The notes under the pieces were generated by a model. The model was given only the letters and a program-made list of their open reading frames with translations. It did no database searches and had not been told where the DNA came from. Both the position numbers and the translations under genes were made by a program. 64,000 bases of DNA from the NCBI RefSeq assembly GCF_009498455.1, contig NZ_CP045644.1, forward strand, positions 3,103,001-3,167,000, written 5' to 3'. Each line of letters opens with the position of its first letter. Position 1 is the stretch's first letter. Below, in pieces: positions 27,354 to 36,194 of this stretch. This DNA comes from Variovorax paradoxus (GTDB taxonomy: Bacteria > Pseudomonadota > Gammaproteobacteria > Burkholderiales > Burkholderiaceae_C).

Positions 27354-29241
27354 AGCCGTCATCCAGGGGCCGGGCCGCCTCGGCGCCACCGCACAGCCCG
27401 GGCGCATCGCGCTGCTGGGCAACCCGAACTGCGGCAAGACCGCGCTCTTCAACCTGCTGACCGGCAGCCGCCAGAAGGTGGCCAACTACGCCGGCGTGAC
27501 CGTCGAGCGCAAGGAAGGCACGCTGCGCACGCCCACCGGCCGCCGCGTGTTCGTGCTCGATCTGCCGGGCGCCTACAGCCTGAACGCGCTGAGCGCCGAC
27601 GAGGCCGTCACGCGCGACATCGTCACCGGCCAGGCGCAGGAGGCGCTGCCCGACCTGCTCGTGTGCGTGACCGACGCCACGAACCTGCGCCTGAACCTGC
27701 GCCTGGTGCTCGAAGCGCGCCAGCTCGGCCTGCCGATGGTGGTGGCGCTCAACATGACCGACATGGCCAAGAAGCAGGGCATCACGGTCGACACGGCCGT
27801 GCTCTCGCGCGAGCTCGGCGTGCCGGTGATCGAGACCGTGGGCGTCCACAGCGGCGGCGCGAAGCATCTGCTCGAAGCCCTCGACCAGCCCGTGGCCGCC
27901 GCTGCGCCGCAGCCCTGGAAGGCGCCGGGCCTGGACGACGTGCTCGCCACGCAGCGCGAGGTGCGCCGCATCCTCGGCCTGGCCGTGAAGGAGCCCGTGG
28001 GCAGCCTGGACACCAGCGACCGCATCGACCGCGTCGTGATGCACCCGGTGTGGGGCATGCTGGTGCTGGCCGTCACCATGTTCCTGATGTTCCAGGCCGT
28101 GTTCAGCTGGGCCAACGTGCCGATGGACGCCATCAAGGCGGCCACCGAAGGGCTGGGCAACGTCATCAAGACGCACATGCCCGAAGGCATGCTGCAGAGC
28201 CTGCTGGTCGACGGTGTCATTGCCGGTGTGGGCGGCGTGATCGTGTTCCTGCCGCAGATCCTGATCCTGTTCCTCTTCATCCTCGCGCTCGAAGACTCCG
28301 GCTACCTGCCGCGCGCCGCGTTCCTGCTCGACCGCATGATGGGCACCGTGGGCCTGTCGGGCCGCTCGTTCATTCCGCTGCTGTCGAGCTTTGCCTGCGC
28401 CATTCCGGGCGTGATGGCCACGCGCACCATCAGCAACTGGCGCGACCGCATCACGACCATCATGATCGCGCCGCTCATGACCTGCTCGGCGCGGCTGCCG
28501 GTGTATGCGCTGCTGATCGCGGCCTTCATTCCGGCGCGCACCGTGGGCGGCATCTTCAACCTGCAGGGCGTGGTGCTGTTCGCGCTGTATGTGTTCGGCA
28601 TCGTCTCGGCGATGGCCGTGGCCTGGGTCATGAAGCGCTTCCGCGACAGCACGCGGCGCTCGCCGCTGTTGATGGAACTGCCGGCCTACCGCTGGCCCAG
28701 CCCTCGAAACCTGGTCGTGGGACTCTATGAACGAGCGTGGATCTTCCTCCAGCGCGTCGGCACGATCATCCTCACGCTCACGATCCTGCTGTGGTTCCTG
28801 TCGACCTTCCCGTCGCCGCCCGAAGGCGCGACCGGCCCCGCCATCCAGTACAGCCTGGCCGGCATCATCGGGCGCGGGCTGGAGCACATCTTTGCGCCCA
28901 TCGGTTTCAACTGGCAGATTTCGATCGCGCTGGTGCCGGGCATGGCCGCACGCGAAGTCGCGGTGGGCGCGCTGGGCACGGTGTACGCGCTCTCGGCCAC
29001 CGGCGACGACGTGGCCGGCGCGCTGGAGCCGCTCATCGCCGGCAGCTGGTCGCTCGCGACCGCGCTGTCGCTGCTGGTCTGGTATGTGTTTGCGCCGCAA
29101 TGCATCTCGACGCTCGCGGCCGTCAAGCGCGAAACCGGCTCGTGGAAATACGTGTGGATCATGGCGGGCTACTTATTCGCCCTGGCATACGTGGCATGCT
29201 TCTTGACCTATCGCATTGCACTCGCTTTCGGAGCGGGGTAA
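27346..29241 (+). CDS. feoB: FeoB, ferrous-iron transporter with G-protein domain
   Basis: 631 residues. The N-terminal GTPase has G1 GNPNCGKT (25-32), the G3 motif DLPG (72-75) and G4 NMTD (136-139). The membrane part contains two Gate-like halves, with conserved cysteines in SSFACAIPGVMA and APLMTCSARLPVY. At 631 residues it is shorter than E. coli FeoB (773) but normal for betaproteobacteria. Imports Fe(II) across the inner membrane. Confidence 0.97.
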   Translation: MVEAVIQGPGRLGATAQPGRIALLGNPNCGKTALFNLLTGSRQKVANYAGVTVERKEGTLRTPTGRRVFVLDLPGAYSLNALSADEAVTRDIVTGQAQEALPDLLVCVTDATNLRLNLRLVLEARQLGLPMVVALNMTDMAKKQGITVDTAVLSRELGVPVIETVGVHSGGAKHLLEALDQPVAAAAPQPWKAPGLDDVLATQREVRRILGLAVKEPVGSLDTSDRIDRVVMHPVWGMLVLAVTMFLMFQAVFSWANVPMDAIKAATEGLGNVIKTHMPEGMLQSLLVDGVIAGVGGVIVFLPQILILFLFILALEDSGYLPRAAFLLDRMMGTVGLSGRSFIPLLSSFACAIPGVMATRTISNWRDRITTIMIAPLMTCSARLPVYALLIAAFIPARTVGGIFNLQGVVLFALYVFGIVSAMAVAWVMKRFRDSTRRSPLLMELPAYRWPSPRNLVVGLYERAWIFLQRVGTIILTLTILLWFLSTFPSPPEGATGPAIQYSLAGIIGRGLEHIFAPIGFNWQISIALVPGMAAREVAVGALGTVYALSATGDDVAGALEPLIAGSWSLATALSLLVWYVFAPQCISTLAAVKRETGSWKYVWIMAGYLFALAYVACFLTYRIALAFGAG

Positions 29242-29276
29242 AACCACAGGGACACAGGGAAAAGGTTGAAGAAGAC

Positions 29277-29561
29277 ATGACACAGCAACTGATCGTCGGA
29301 TTGATCGTCGCGGCCGCCGCGCTCTACGCGGTCTGGCGCTGGATGCCCGCCGGCTGGCGCCGCGGTGCCGCCCGCAAGCTCGCGGCCGGCACGCAGCGCG
29401 CGGGCCTCATCGATCAGACCCGCGCCGATCAGCTCGCCGCTTCGCTGGCCAAGACCTCGGGCTGCGGCTCGTGCGACAGCTGCGGCAGCTGTGCCCCCAA
29501 GAAACCCGCCGGCGCCGAGCCGGCCGACAGCCACAGCCCCACGCCGAGCACCGGACGCTGA
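29277..29561 (+). CDS. Small FeoB-associated membrane protein with Cys cluster
   Basis: 94 residues. One N-terminal membrane helix (residues ~4-22) is followed by a basic segment and the Cys-rich CGSCDSCGSC at ~62-71, then a Pro/Ser tail. It follows feoB by 35 bp. It occupies the slot of FeoC or FeoB-associated Cys-rich proteins in other bacteria, but the sequence is not FeoC. A role in iron handling or Feo stability is inferred from position and cysteines. Confidence 0.8.
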   Translation: MTQQLIVGLIVAAAALYAVWRWMPAGWRRGAARKLAAGTQRAGLIDQTRADQLAASLAKTSGCGSCDSCGSCAPKKPAGAEPADSHSPTPSTGR

Positions 29562-29566
29562 GTCCG

Positions 29567-30751
29567 ATGCCCGCGCACATCCTCGTCGCAGGCGGCGGGA
29601 TCGGAGGGCTGGCCACGGCGCTGGCGCTGTCCCGCGCCCACCACCGCGCCGACGTTTTCGAACAGGCCGCCGACTTCGGCGAAATTGGCGCCGGCGTGCA
29701 GCTCGGCCCCAACGCCACCCGCCGCCTTCACCAACTCGACCTCGGCCGCGGCCTCGCGGCCATCGCGGCGCGCCCCGATGCGCTCGTGGTTCACAGCGCC
29801 GGCAGCGGCGCCGAACTGGCCCGCATGCCGCTGGGCGACGCCATGCAGCAGCGCTACGGCGCGCCGTATTGCTGCGTGCACCGCGCCGACCTTCACACGC
29901 TGCTGCTCGATGCCGTGCGCGCGCAAGGCACGGGCTCGCTGGTGACGGCCGCGCGCATCCGCCAGGTCGAGACCAGCGACGACCTCGTCTGCGTCTCGAG
30001 CACCGACGCGCGCGCCTGGGAGGGCGAGGCGCTGGTGGGCGCCGACGGCCTCTGGAGCCTGGTGCGTGCGCAGCTCGAATCCGAATCCGCCGAAGCGCCG
30101 CCGCGCGTGACCGGCCACACGGCGTGGCGTGCGTTGGTGCGGCAGGCCGACCTGCCTGCGGCGCTGCGTCGTTCGCGCGTCGATGTGTGGCTCGGGCCGC
30201 GTTTGCACGCGGTCGCGTACCCGGTGCGCGCGGGCGATGCGCTCAACGTCGTGGTGATTGCCGAATCTGCACCGGCTGGCGATGCGCGCGATTGGGACCA
30301 AGCCAGCAGCCTTGCGGCGCTGAAGAGTGCCATGGGTCGCAGCTGTGCGAGCCTTCAGTCATTGCTCGATGCAATGCCGAGCTGGCGCGCGTGGACGCTG
30401 AGTGATCGCGTGCCCGTGGCCGGTCCTGGCGATATGGCGCATGAGCGTGTGGCGCTGGTGGGTGACGCTGCGCATCCGATGGTGCCGTACCTTGCGCAAG
30501 GCGCTGGCATGGCGATCGAAGATGCGGTCGCATTGGCGCACGCGTTGGGCGACACCTCCGCTCTGGGTGTGCCGGCTGCGTTCGCACGCTATGCCGAGGC
30601 GCGATGGGAACGCAACGCGCAGGTGCAGGCACGGGCGCGTCGCAACGGCGAAATCTTTCATGCCACCGGTGCCGTGCGTTTCGGGCGCGACATGGCGATG
30701 CGTGTGTTGGGCTCCCGGTTGCTCGATCAGCCCTGGTTGTACGGCGGCTGA
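29567..30751 (+). CDS. FAD-dependent aromatic-ring monooxygenase (salicylate hydroxylase-like)
   Basis: 394 residues, class A flavoprotein monooxygenase. GGGIGGLATALAL near the N-terminus binds FAD, VGADGLWS is the DG motif, and GDAAHPMVPYLAQGAGMAIE is the GD motif. The closest pattern I know is salicylate 1- or 3-hydroxybenzoate 6-hydroxylase, but the substrate cannot be read from sequence. It starts 5 bp after the Cys-rich peptide gene, so it may be on the feo transcript, though no functional link is obvious. Confidence 0.85.
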   Translation: MPAHILVAGGGIGGLATALALSRAHHRADVFEQAADFGEIGAGVQLGPNATRRLHQLDLGRGLAAIAARPDALVVHSAGSGAELARMPLGDAMQQRYGAPYCCVHRADLHTLLLDAVRAQGTGSLVTAARIRQVETSDDLVCVSSTDARAWEGEALVGADGLWSLVRAQLESESAEAPPRVTGHTAWRALVRQADLPAALRRSRVDVWLGPRLHAVAYPVRAGDALNVVVIAESAPAGDARDWDQASSLAALKSAMGRSCASLQSLLDAMPSWRAWTLSDRVPVAGPGDMAHERVALVGDAAHPMVPYLAQGAGMAIEDAVALAHALGDTSALGVPAAFARYAEARWERNAQVQARARRNGEIFHATGAVRFGRDMAMRVLGSRLLDQPWLYGG

Positions 30752-31010
30752 TTCAGGGCGCGTGCCCAGGCCACCGGGTACTTCCCTCCGCGAATGTCCC
30801 CCGCTTCGCTCCTCCTTGATTTCGCTGCGGGAAGCACCCAGTGTCCTGAGCACAAGAAGCGGCGCTGGTGTGCGGCCGATCAACGACTGCACTGAACACG
30901 CTCACGTCGATGGGGTGCCTTGCGCAGCGAAATCAAGGGGGAGGCCGCAGGCCGGAGGACATTCGCGGAGCAAGGCTCCCCGTCGGCGGGAGCGTCGCCC
31001 TGAAAGAACG
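30752..31010. other. Intergenic region between two convergent genes, with a repeat element
   Basis: 259 bp without a credible gene. It holds an imperfect inverted repeat with arms of about 45-55 bp and nothing else that I recognise. Confidence 0.7.
30787..30969. repeat. Imperfect inverted-repeat element (about 180 bp)
   Basis: The left arm (about 30787-30840) and right arm (about 30913-30969) are inverted copies. TCCGCGAATGTCC mirrors GGACATTCGCGGA, CCTTGATTTCGCTGCG mirrors CGCAGCGAAATCAAGG, and AAGCACCC mirrors GGGTGCCTT approximately. The centre of about 70 bp is unrelated. Size and form suit a REP/MITE-type mobile remnant. Confidence 0.65.
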
Positions 31011-32261
31011 TCAGAGCCGAAACGTCTGCAGATGCTCGATGCGCTCAGCCAGACCTTCCTGCCCCAGGTAATGCCCCTGCGTCCCATCGCGCATCTGCGC
31101 GAGCGTGGTTTCCAGTTCGACCAGCATCGCGTCGCGATCGGCCACGAAGGCCGGCGGCACGTCGATGCCGATCTGCGTGCAGGCGTCGGCGATCAGGTGC
31201 GCGCTGGCGGGGGCACCGCAGGCCGCGCATTTCACGATGGCCGCGACGGTCGGCTCGGCGCCGTTGTCCAGCAGGGCGCGCGTGAGTTCGGGCGAAATCT
31301 GGCCGTCGATGTTGCGCAGCACGTCGGATGCCACCGGCGCGCCTGCACGCACCAGCGCTGCCGCGGCGGCGAAGGCGCTGTGTCCCACGGCCACGTCGGT
31401 GGCGAGTGCGCTGCCTTCATGCGGGCCTTCGAAGTTCAGGCCCGCGGCGGCGAGGTCGGCGACCAGCGCGGCGTCGTCGGCGGCGATGGCGTGGCGCAGC
31501 GCCGCGCGTGCGAGCGCCGGGTGATGGCGCAGCGTGCCGTCGGCGAGCGGCGTGCGCCAGTCGACGATGGCGCGGCAATAGAAGGTGACCAGCTTGTCCA
31601 TCAGGTCGAGGTCGAGCCCGTAGCCTTCGTGGCGGTCGTCGAGGTAGGCGAGCAGTGCTTGCCCCGAGAAGTAGTCGCTCGTGGGCGCCAACGGGTCTTC
31701 GTCGAGATGCAGCGCCGCGAAGGCGCCGTCCAGATCGGCGGCGACGGGGCTCAGGCCGTCTTCGTGCAGCGCGTGGGTCCAGGCCGGCGGCAGGCCTTGC
31801 TTCCACGCGATGATCTGGCCGTGCGTGGCGCCGGGCTCGACCACCGCGTAGACGCGGTCGCAGTACTCGAAGCCGCCGAAGGGCAGGTGCGTGAGCTTGC
31901 CGCTCCAGGGCGTGCCGCTGTCTTCGGCCGCTTCTTCGGCGAGTTCCTGCTCGTGTTCGATCCAGCCCTGCAGGTCGCGGTAGCCATCGCTGCCGTCCCA
32001 GAACAATTCTGACCAGCTGACGCTTTCGACGTTGCCGTTCATCGGCAGCGCCAGGTCGTAGTCGAGGCGCCCGCCCGCCGTGTGCCGCCACAGCGCGACC
32101 AGCGGCTCGGGCAGCGGGCCCGCGCACAGCGCCTGCACCGCATCGATCTGCTGCTGAGGCATCGGCGGCTGCGCGTCGAAGATCACGCGGTCGGCGAAGA
32201 GCACGACGCCATGTTCGCGCAGGGTGGAGAGCTCGTCGGGTGTGAACCGGATGTCGTTCAT
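31011..32261 (-). CDS. SMI1/KNR4 (SUKH)-like protein with ankyrin-type C-terminus
   Basis: 416 residues from ATG at 32259-32261, with GGAG upstream. The N-terminal ~200 residues look SUKH-like (LPEPLVALWRHTAGG, LPFGGFEYCDRVYAV, GQIIAWKQGLPP). The C-terminal part has ankyrin-like units (ARAALRHAIAADDAALVADL, LLDNGAEPTVAAIV). SUKH proteins are often immunity proteins or regulators. It follows the reverse-transcriptase gene on the same strand after a 69-bp gap, which contains a possible own promoter (TTGTTC-16-TACATT, 32286-32313 read on the minus strand). Function unknown; a link to the reverse transcriptase is a hypothesis. Confidence 0.7.
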   Translation of the reverse strand: MNDIRFTPDELSTLREHGVVLFADRVIFDAQPPMPQQQIDAVQALCAGPLPEPLVALWRHTAGGRLDYDLALPMNGNVESVSWSELFWDGSDGYRDLQGWIEHEQELAEEAAEDSGTPWSGKLTHLPFGGFEYCDRVYAVVEPGATHGQIIAWKQGLPPAWTHALHEDGLSPVAADLDGAFAALHLDEDPLAPTSDYFSGQALLAYLDDRHEGYGLDLDLMDKLVTFYCRAIVDWRTPLADGTLRHHPALARAALRHAIAADDAALVADLAAAGLNFEGPHEGSALATDVAVGHSAFAAAAALVRAGAPVASDVLRNIDGQISPELTRALLDNGAEPTVAAIVKCAACGAPASAHLIADACTQIGIDVPPAFVADRDAMLVELETTLAQMRDGTQGHYLGQEGLAERIEHLQTFRL

Positions 32262-32330
32262 GGCAGTGGTCTCCGTTGTTTCCAAAATGTAGCGCTTTGC
32301 GCAGATGGAACAACCCATGCCAGCCCTATT

Positions 32331-33716
32331 TCATGAAGGTGGTTGTGCGGCGTCCGGCCAGTCGATGCGATCGAAGAGGCGCATCAACCGGACCTTGCGG
32401 GTCGGGCTGAACTGGCCGATCCACGCGATGTGGCCCAGGAGGTGGCCGCGAAAGTCATCCAGCTTCGCGTGGTTCTGGGCCGCAGGACCATGCATCACGC
32501 ACCGATGCAGTACGGCCTTCAGCCGGTCGAAATCTTCGCGCGGTGCGTTGGCCTTGTCGTTGACCACCACGCCGGTCACGCGCTGCTGGCGGTGCTGCGG
32601 CATGCAGCGCACCTTGCGCGGATGCAGCGCGAAGCCTTCGTCGGCCGCAATGCCGCTCACCCAGGCCCGCAACGCGGTGAACTGCGCGCGCAGCGTGGCC
32701 GGCCCCGAGAACACGAGGTCGTCGGCATAGCGCGTGTAGGTCGCGCCGAAGACCCATGCCAGGCCTTCGAGCCGCAGGTCGAGCCGGAAGGCGCAGAGAT
32801 TCGCCAGCGCGGGCGAGCAGGGTGAGCCTTGCGGCAGATGCGGCGCGGCCAGCCGCTTGGCGCCGAGCCAGTCGAGCCCGCCGTCGTCGCGCAGGCGTTC
32901 GATCACGGCGCTGTCGGTGCGGTGCGTGCACAGGGCCGTGAGGGCGCGCGCCACGCCCTCGGGGTAGCCCAGCGTGCGCCACATCGCATGCACGCGCGAC
33001 GCACGAACGCTGGGAAAGAAATCGCGCAGGTCGAAGCCGATCACCACGTCCTTGCCTGCATGGGCGGCGGCATGGCTGGCGACCGAGCGGCCTTGCACGA
33101 AACCGTGTGCGGCCTCGTGCACCGGCACGTGCTGCAGCAGGTCGTCGAGGATGCGGCGCTGCGCACGCTTCAGGTCGGCCTTGGGAATTTCGAGCAGGCG
33201 CAGGCCGCCGAGGCGCTTGGGCTGCAACTGGTAGCGGTAGTGAGACGCGGGGCAAGGGCTGGATGCATCGGGCTCGCGAAAGACCTGCGTCGCTGACGTG
33301 AGCCATGCCAGGCGATCGGGTTCGAGTTCCAGCCACCGTGCGAGGTCGGCCAGCGTGGGAACCTCGGGCAAGGCGAAGTGGTCCAGGCCCAGCGGGCGCG
33401 GCAGCATCTGCGCGGGCCGCAGGATGATGCGGCGCACGTGGGGCAGCTCGTCCTGCGCGAAGGCCAGGTCCAGCTCGGGCATGTCGTGGATCGCCTTCGC
33501 CAGCGCGGGCAGGTCGGTGCGCTGCCATGTCGCTTGCGAGCGCTTGCCAAGTACTTCGGCCAACGGCTTCAGCCATGCCGCATCGGTGCCCAGCGTTGCG
33601 GCGGCCCGTGCGTGCAGGGCGTCGGGCGCGGTACCGCCGGGCTGCCGTGCATCGGCCAGCAAGGCGCGCGCGAGGCTGCGAGACAGCCATTCCCTGTAGC
33701 TCAATTCGCGCGTCAT
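32331..33716 (-). CDS. Retron-type reverse transcriptase
   Basis: 461 residues from ATG at 33714-33716. An N-terminal extension of ~150 residues is followed by RT motifs: GFVQGRSVASHAAAHAGK (207-222, the retron 'motif X' region, with SHAAAH where NAxxH is usual), FDLRDFFP (228-235), LPQGSPCSPALAN (294-306), YADD (330-333) and the retron-typical VTG (380-382). The C-terminal thumb-like region (LHRCVMHG ... GHIAWIGQ) also fits retrons. There is no maturase or integrase domain, so it is not a group II intron. The frame runs open to 33866, but that extra part is low in family character and covers a structured leader. No clear ribosome-binding site. Confidence 0.9.
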   Translation of the reverse strand: MTRELSYREWLSRSLARALLADARQPGGTAPDALHARAAATLGTDAAWLKPLAEVLGKRSQATWQRTDLPALAKAIHDMPELDLAFAQDELPHVRRIILRPAQMLPRPLGLDHFALPEVPTLADLARWLELEPDRLAWLTSATQVFREPDASSPCPASHYRYQLQPKRLGGLRLLEIPKADLKRAQRRILDDLLQHVPVHEAAHGFVQGRSVASHAAAHAGKDVVIGFDLRDFFPSVRASRVHAMWRTLGYPEGVARALTALCTHRTDSAVIERLRDDGGLDWLGAKRLAAPHLPQGSPCSPALANLCAFRLDLRLEGLAWVFGATYTRYADDLVFSGPATLRAQFTALRAWVSGIAADEGFALHPRKVRCMPQHRQQRVTGVVVNDKANAPREDFDRLKAVLHRCVMHGPAAQNHAKLDDFRGHLLGHIAWIGQFSPTRKVRLMRLFDRIDWPDAAQPPS

Positions 33717-33773
33717 GAAGGTGATGAGGCCGATCGACGAAGGTGGTGGTGGCAACCAGCCCTTCAACCTGCC

Positions 33774-33892
33774 GGTGATGCGCCAGCTGGGCTGCGCGTT
33801 AGCGCAGATCCGCTTGCGCGCCGGAACGGGTAGCCATCCATCCACCGCGGGGTTTCCCCGCAGCACAAGGTCAAACGACGAATCGCATCACC
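33774..33892 (-). ncRNA. Candidate retron-type structured RNA (msr/msd-like)
   Basis: Read on the minus strand, upstream of the reverse transcriptase. GGTGATGCG (33884-33892) and CGCATCACC (33774-33782) are exact 9-bp inverted repeats enclosing ~100 nt, as a1/a2 repeats do in retrons. Inside are hairpins CTGCGC-TAAC-GCGCAG and GCGGGG-AAA-CCCCGC, and ACAAGGT/ACCTTGT overlaps the left repeat. It ends 58 nt before the reverse-transcriptase start. The expected AGC next to the first repeat is not obvious, so this is tentative. A TACAAT -10-like box lies at 33925-33930 (minus strand). Confidence 0.35.
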
Positions 33893-33959
33893 TTGTCGAG
33901 TCTTGAAGTGCTGGTGCCGCGCGGATTGTAGGAGCGGGCGGTGCGCACGGTCTTCCGCA

Positions 33960-34823
33960 CTACAGATCGGTGCGCAACTTCCAGATCTCAGGGAACAGCA
34001 CCACGTCGAGCATCTTGCGCAGGTAGCTCACGCCGCCCGTACCGCCGGTGCCGCGCTTGAAGCCGATCACGCGTTCGACCGTGGTCACGTGGCGGAAGCG
34101 CCAGAGGCGGAAGGCGTCTTCGAGATCGGTGAGTTTTTCGCCGAGCTGGTACAGGTCCCAGTGGTCGTGCGGATTGCGATAGACGACGAGCCACGCCGCC
34201 TCGACGCCGTCGCTCGATTCATACGGTTGCGTCCAGTCGCGCTCGAGCCGGTCGGCGGGCACGGGCAGGCCGTGGCGTGCGAGCAGGCGCAGCGATTCGT
34301 CGTACAGCGAGGGCGCGCGGTAGGCGGCATCGACCTGCGCGAGCAGGTCGGCGCGGTGCGCGTGCGGCTTGAGCATGGCGGCGTTCTTGTTGCCGAGCAG
34401 GAACTCGATGCAGCGGTACTGCGCACTCTGAAAACCGCTGGAGTTGGCGAGGTAGGGGCGCATCGCCGTGTACTCGGGCGGCGTCATGGTCGAGAGCACG
34501 GTCCACGCGCTCACGAGCTGTTCCATGATGCGGCTCACGCGCGCGAGCATCTTGAAGGCGTCGGGCAGGCGCTCTTGCGCGATGCACTGCACGGCGGCGT
34601 GCAGCTCGTGCAGCATGAGCTTCATCCAGAGCTCGCTGGTCTGGTGCTGCACGATGAACAGCATCTCGTCGTGCGCGGGCGACAGCGGATGTTGCGCATT
34701 CAGGATTTCGTCGAGATGCAGGTAGTCGCCGTAGCTCATCGACGCGCTGAAATCCAGCTGCGCCTTTTCTTCGTGGACGATGGACTCGGGGGTCTTGTTG
34801 TTGTTGTCGTTGTCGGTGCTCAT
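33960..34823 (-). CDS. kynA: Tryptophan 2,3-dioxygenase
   Basis: 287 residues. Heme enzyme that opens the indole ring of tryptophan to N-formylkynurenine. Diagnostic: [19 protein letters not shown] and [19 protein letters not shown], containing the heme-binding His and substrate loop. The N-terminus has an Asn/Asp-rich run before the conserved core. Its ATG overlaps the kynU stop (ATGA), so the two are coupled in kynB-kynU-kynA. Confidence 0.97.
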   Translation of the reverse strand: MSTDNDNNNKTPESIVHEEKAQLDFSASMSYGDYLHLDEILNAQHPLSPAHDEMLFIVQHQTSELWMKLMLHELHAAVQCIAQERLPDAFKMLARVSRIMEQLVSAWTVLSTMTPPEYTAMRPYLANSSGFQSAQYRCIEFLLGNKNAAMLKPHAHRADLLAQVDAAYRAPSLYDESLRLLARHGLPVPADRLERDWTQPYESSDGVEAAWLVVYRNPHDHWDLYQLGEKLTDLEDAFRLWRFRHVTTVERVIGFKRGTGGTGGVSYLRKMLDVVLFPEIWKLRTDL

Positions 34824-36181
34824 GTCACTGCGTTCTTGCGGTTGAATTCAGCGCGTCGCCACTCGCCGGTTTCGAGCACCTGCACGAGGTGTTCGACCGA
34901 GTGCCACACATCCTCGAAGCCGACATACAGCGGCGTGAAGCCGAAGCGCAGGATGTCGGGCATCTGCGAATCGCCGGCGCGGTAGTCGCCGATCACGCCG
35001 CGTGCGATCAGCGCCTGCACGATGGCGTAGGCGCCTTCCTCGCGGCTGAGGCACACCTGCGAGCCGCGTTGCGCATGGTCGCGCGGCGTGACGAGCGAGA
35101 GGCCTTGTCCTGCGCAGCGTTGCTCGACCAGTTGGATGAACAGGTCGGTGAGCGCGAGCGACTTGGTGCGCAGCGCGGCCATCGCACCGCCGGTGCCGTT
35201 GAAGGCTTCGGCAGCGAGCACGGTGTCGAGACCGCACTCGAGGCCGGCCAGCGCGATGACCGGCTGCGTGCCGCACAGGTAGCGGCCGACGCCCGGGGCG
35301 GGGCGGTAGTGCGGCGTGAACTCGAAGGGCGCCGCGTGGCCCCACCAGCCCGACAGCGGTTGCTCGAACTGGCCTGCGTGCCTGGTGTTCACCCAGGCGA
35401 AGGCCGGCGCGCCGGGGCCGCCGTTGAGGTACTTGTAGCCGCAGCCGATCGCGTAGTCGGCGTCGCTGTCGTTGAGCGCCACGGGCACGGCGCCCGCGCT
35501 GTGTGCGAGGTCCCACACGGTGAGCGCGCCCACGGCGTGTGCGGCGGCGGTGACGGCCTTCATGTCGTGCATGGCGCCGGTGCGGTAGTTGACGTGCGTG
35601 AGCATGAGCACGGCGACTTCGTCGGTCAGCGCCGTGGGCAACTCGCTCGCGTCGATCAGCTTCAACGTGAAGCCACGCTCGCGGCACAGCGATTCGGCGA
35701 TGTACAGGTCGGTCGGGAAGTTGCTGCGCTCGCTGACCACCAGCTTGCGGCGGGACTGTGAGCCCCCAGGACTCGGCACGCCGAGTCCGTCCCCCGAGGG
35801 GAGCGAGGAAGCTTGGGAGCGGCCCGGCGCTTCCTCGGCCTTCTGCTGCGAGAGCGCCGCGAACAGCACCTTGTAGAGGTTGACCGACGTGCTGTCGGTG
35901 CACACCACTTCGCCGGGCGCGGCACCGATCAGGCGGGCCACCTTGTCGCCCAGGCGCTGCGGCAGGTCGAACCAGCTCGCGGTGTTCCAGGAGCGGATCA
36001 GGCCTTCGCCCCATTCCTTGGCGACCACTTCGGCGATGCGCGCGGGCGCGGCCGTGGGCAGCACGCCGAGCGAGTTGCCGTCGAGGTAGAGCACGCCCTC
36101 GGGCAGGGTGAATTGGTTGCGCAAGGTGCGCAGCGGGTCTTGCGCGTCGAGGGCGCGGCAGTCGGCGAGGGTCGTCGTCAT
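34820..36181 (-). CDS. kynU: Kynureninase with an unusual internal insertion
   Basis: 453 residues from ATG at 36179-36181. PLP enzyme that cleaves kynurenine to anthranilate and alanine. Seen: [34 protein letters not shown] and [16 protein letters not shown] with the PLP-binding Lys. Between the helix ending LSQQKAEE and the strand [17 protein letters not shown] there is an insertion of about 30 Ser/Gly/Pro residues that other kynureninases lack. Its DNA is a REP-like palindrome. The frame is intact and all catalytic motifs remain, so the enzyme is probably functional, with the insert as a surface loop. Confidence 0.95.
   Translation of the reverse strand: MTTTLADCRALDAQDPLRTLRNQFTLPEGVLYLDGNSLGVLPTAAPARIAEVVAKEWGEGLIRSWNTASWFDLPQRLGDKVARLIGAAPGEVVCTDSTSVNLYKVLFAALSQQKAEEAPGRSQASSLPSGDGLGVPSPGGSQSRRKLVVSERSNFPTDLYIAESLCRERGFTLKLIDASELPTALTDEVAVLMLTHVNYRTGAMHDMKAVTAAAHAVGALTVWDLAHSAGAVPVALNDSDADYAIGCGYKYLNGGPGAPAFAWVNTRHAGQFEQPLSGWWGHAAPFEFTPHYRPAPGVGRYLCGTQPVIALAGLECGLDTVLAAEAFNGTGGAMAALRTKSLALTDLFIQLVEQRCAGQGLSLVTPRDHAQRGSQVCLSREEGAYAIVQALIARGVIGDYRAGDSQMPDILRFGFTPLYVGFEDVWHSVEHLVQVLETGEWRRAEFNRKNAVT
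35755..35840 (-). repeat. REP-like palindromic element inside the kynU coding region
   Basis: A perfect 9-bp stem GGACTCGGC/GCCGAGTCC (35769-35777 with 35780-35788) is flanked by GCCCCCAGG on one side and CCCCCGAGGGG plus GAGCGGCCCGGCGC on the other. The same architecture recurs at about 57609-57710 and in part at 49496-49540. Confidence 0.7.
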
Positions 36182-36194
36182 GGAAGGGGTGGTT

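Noticed and set aside
32331..33716. Group II intron or phage diversity-generating reverse transcriptase
   Set aside because: No maturase X or HNH domain, no intron RNA features and no variable target protein repeat; the VTG motif favours a retron.
33717..33866. N-terminal 50-residue extension of the reverse transcriptase
   Set aside because: The encoded residues look random, and the DNA carries hairpins and inverted repeats instead.
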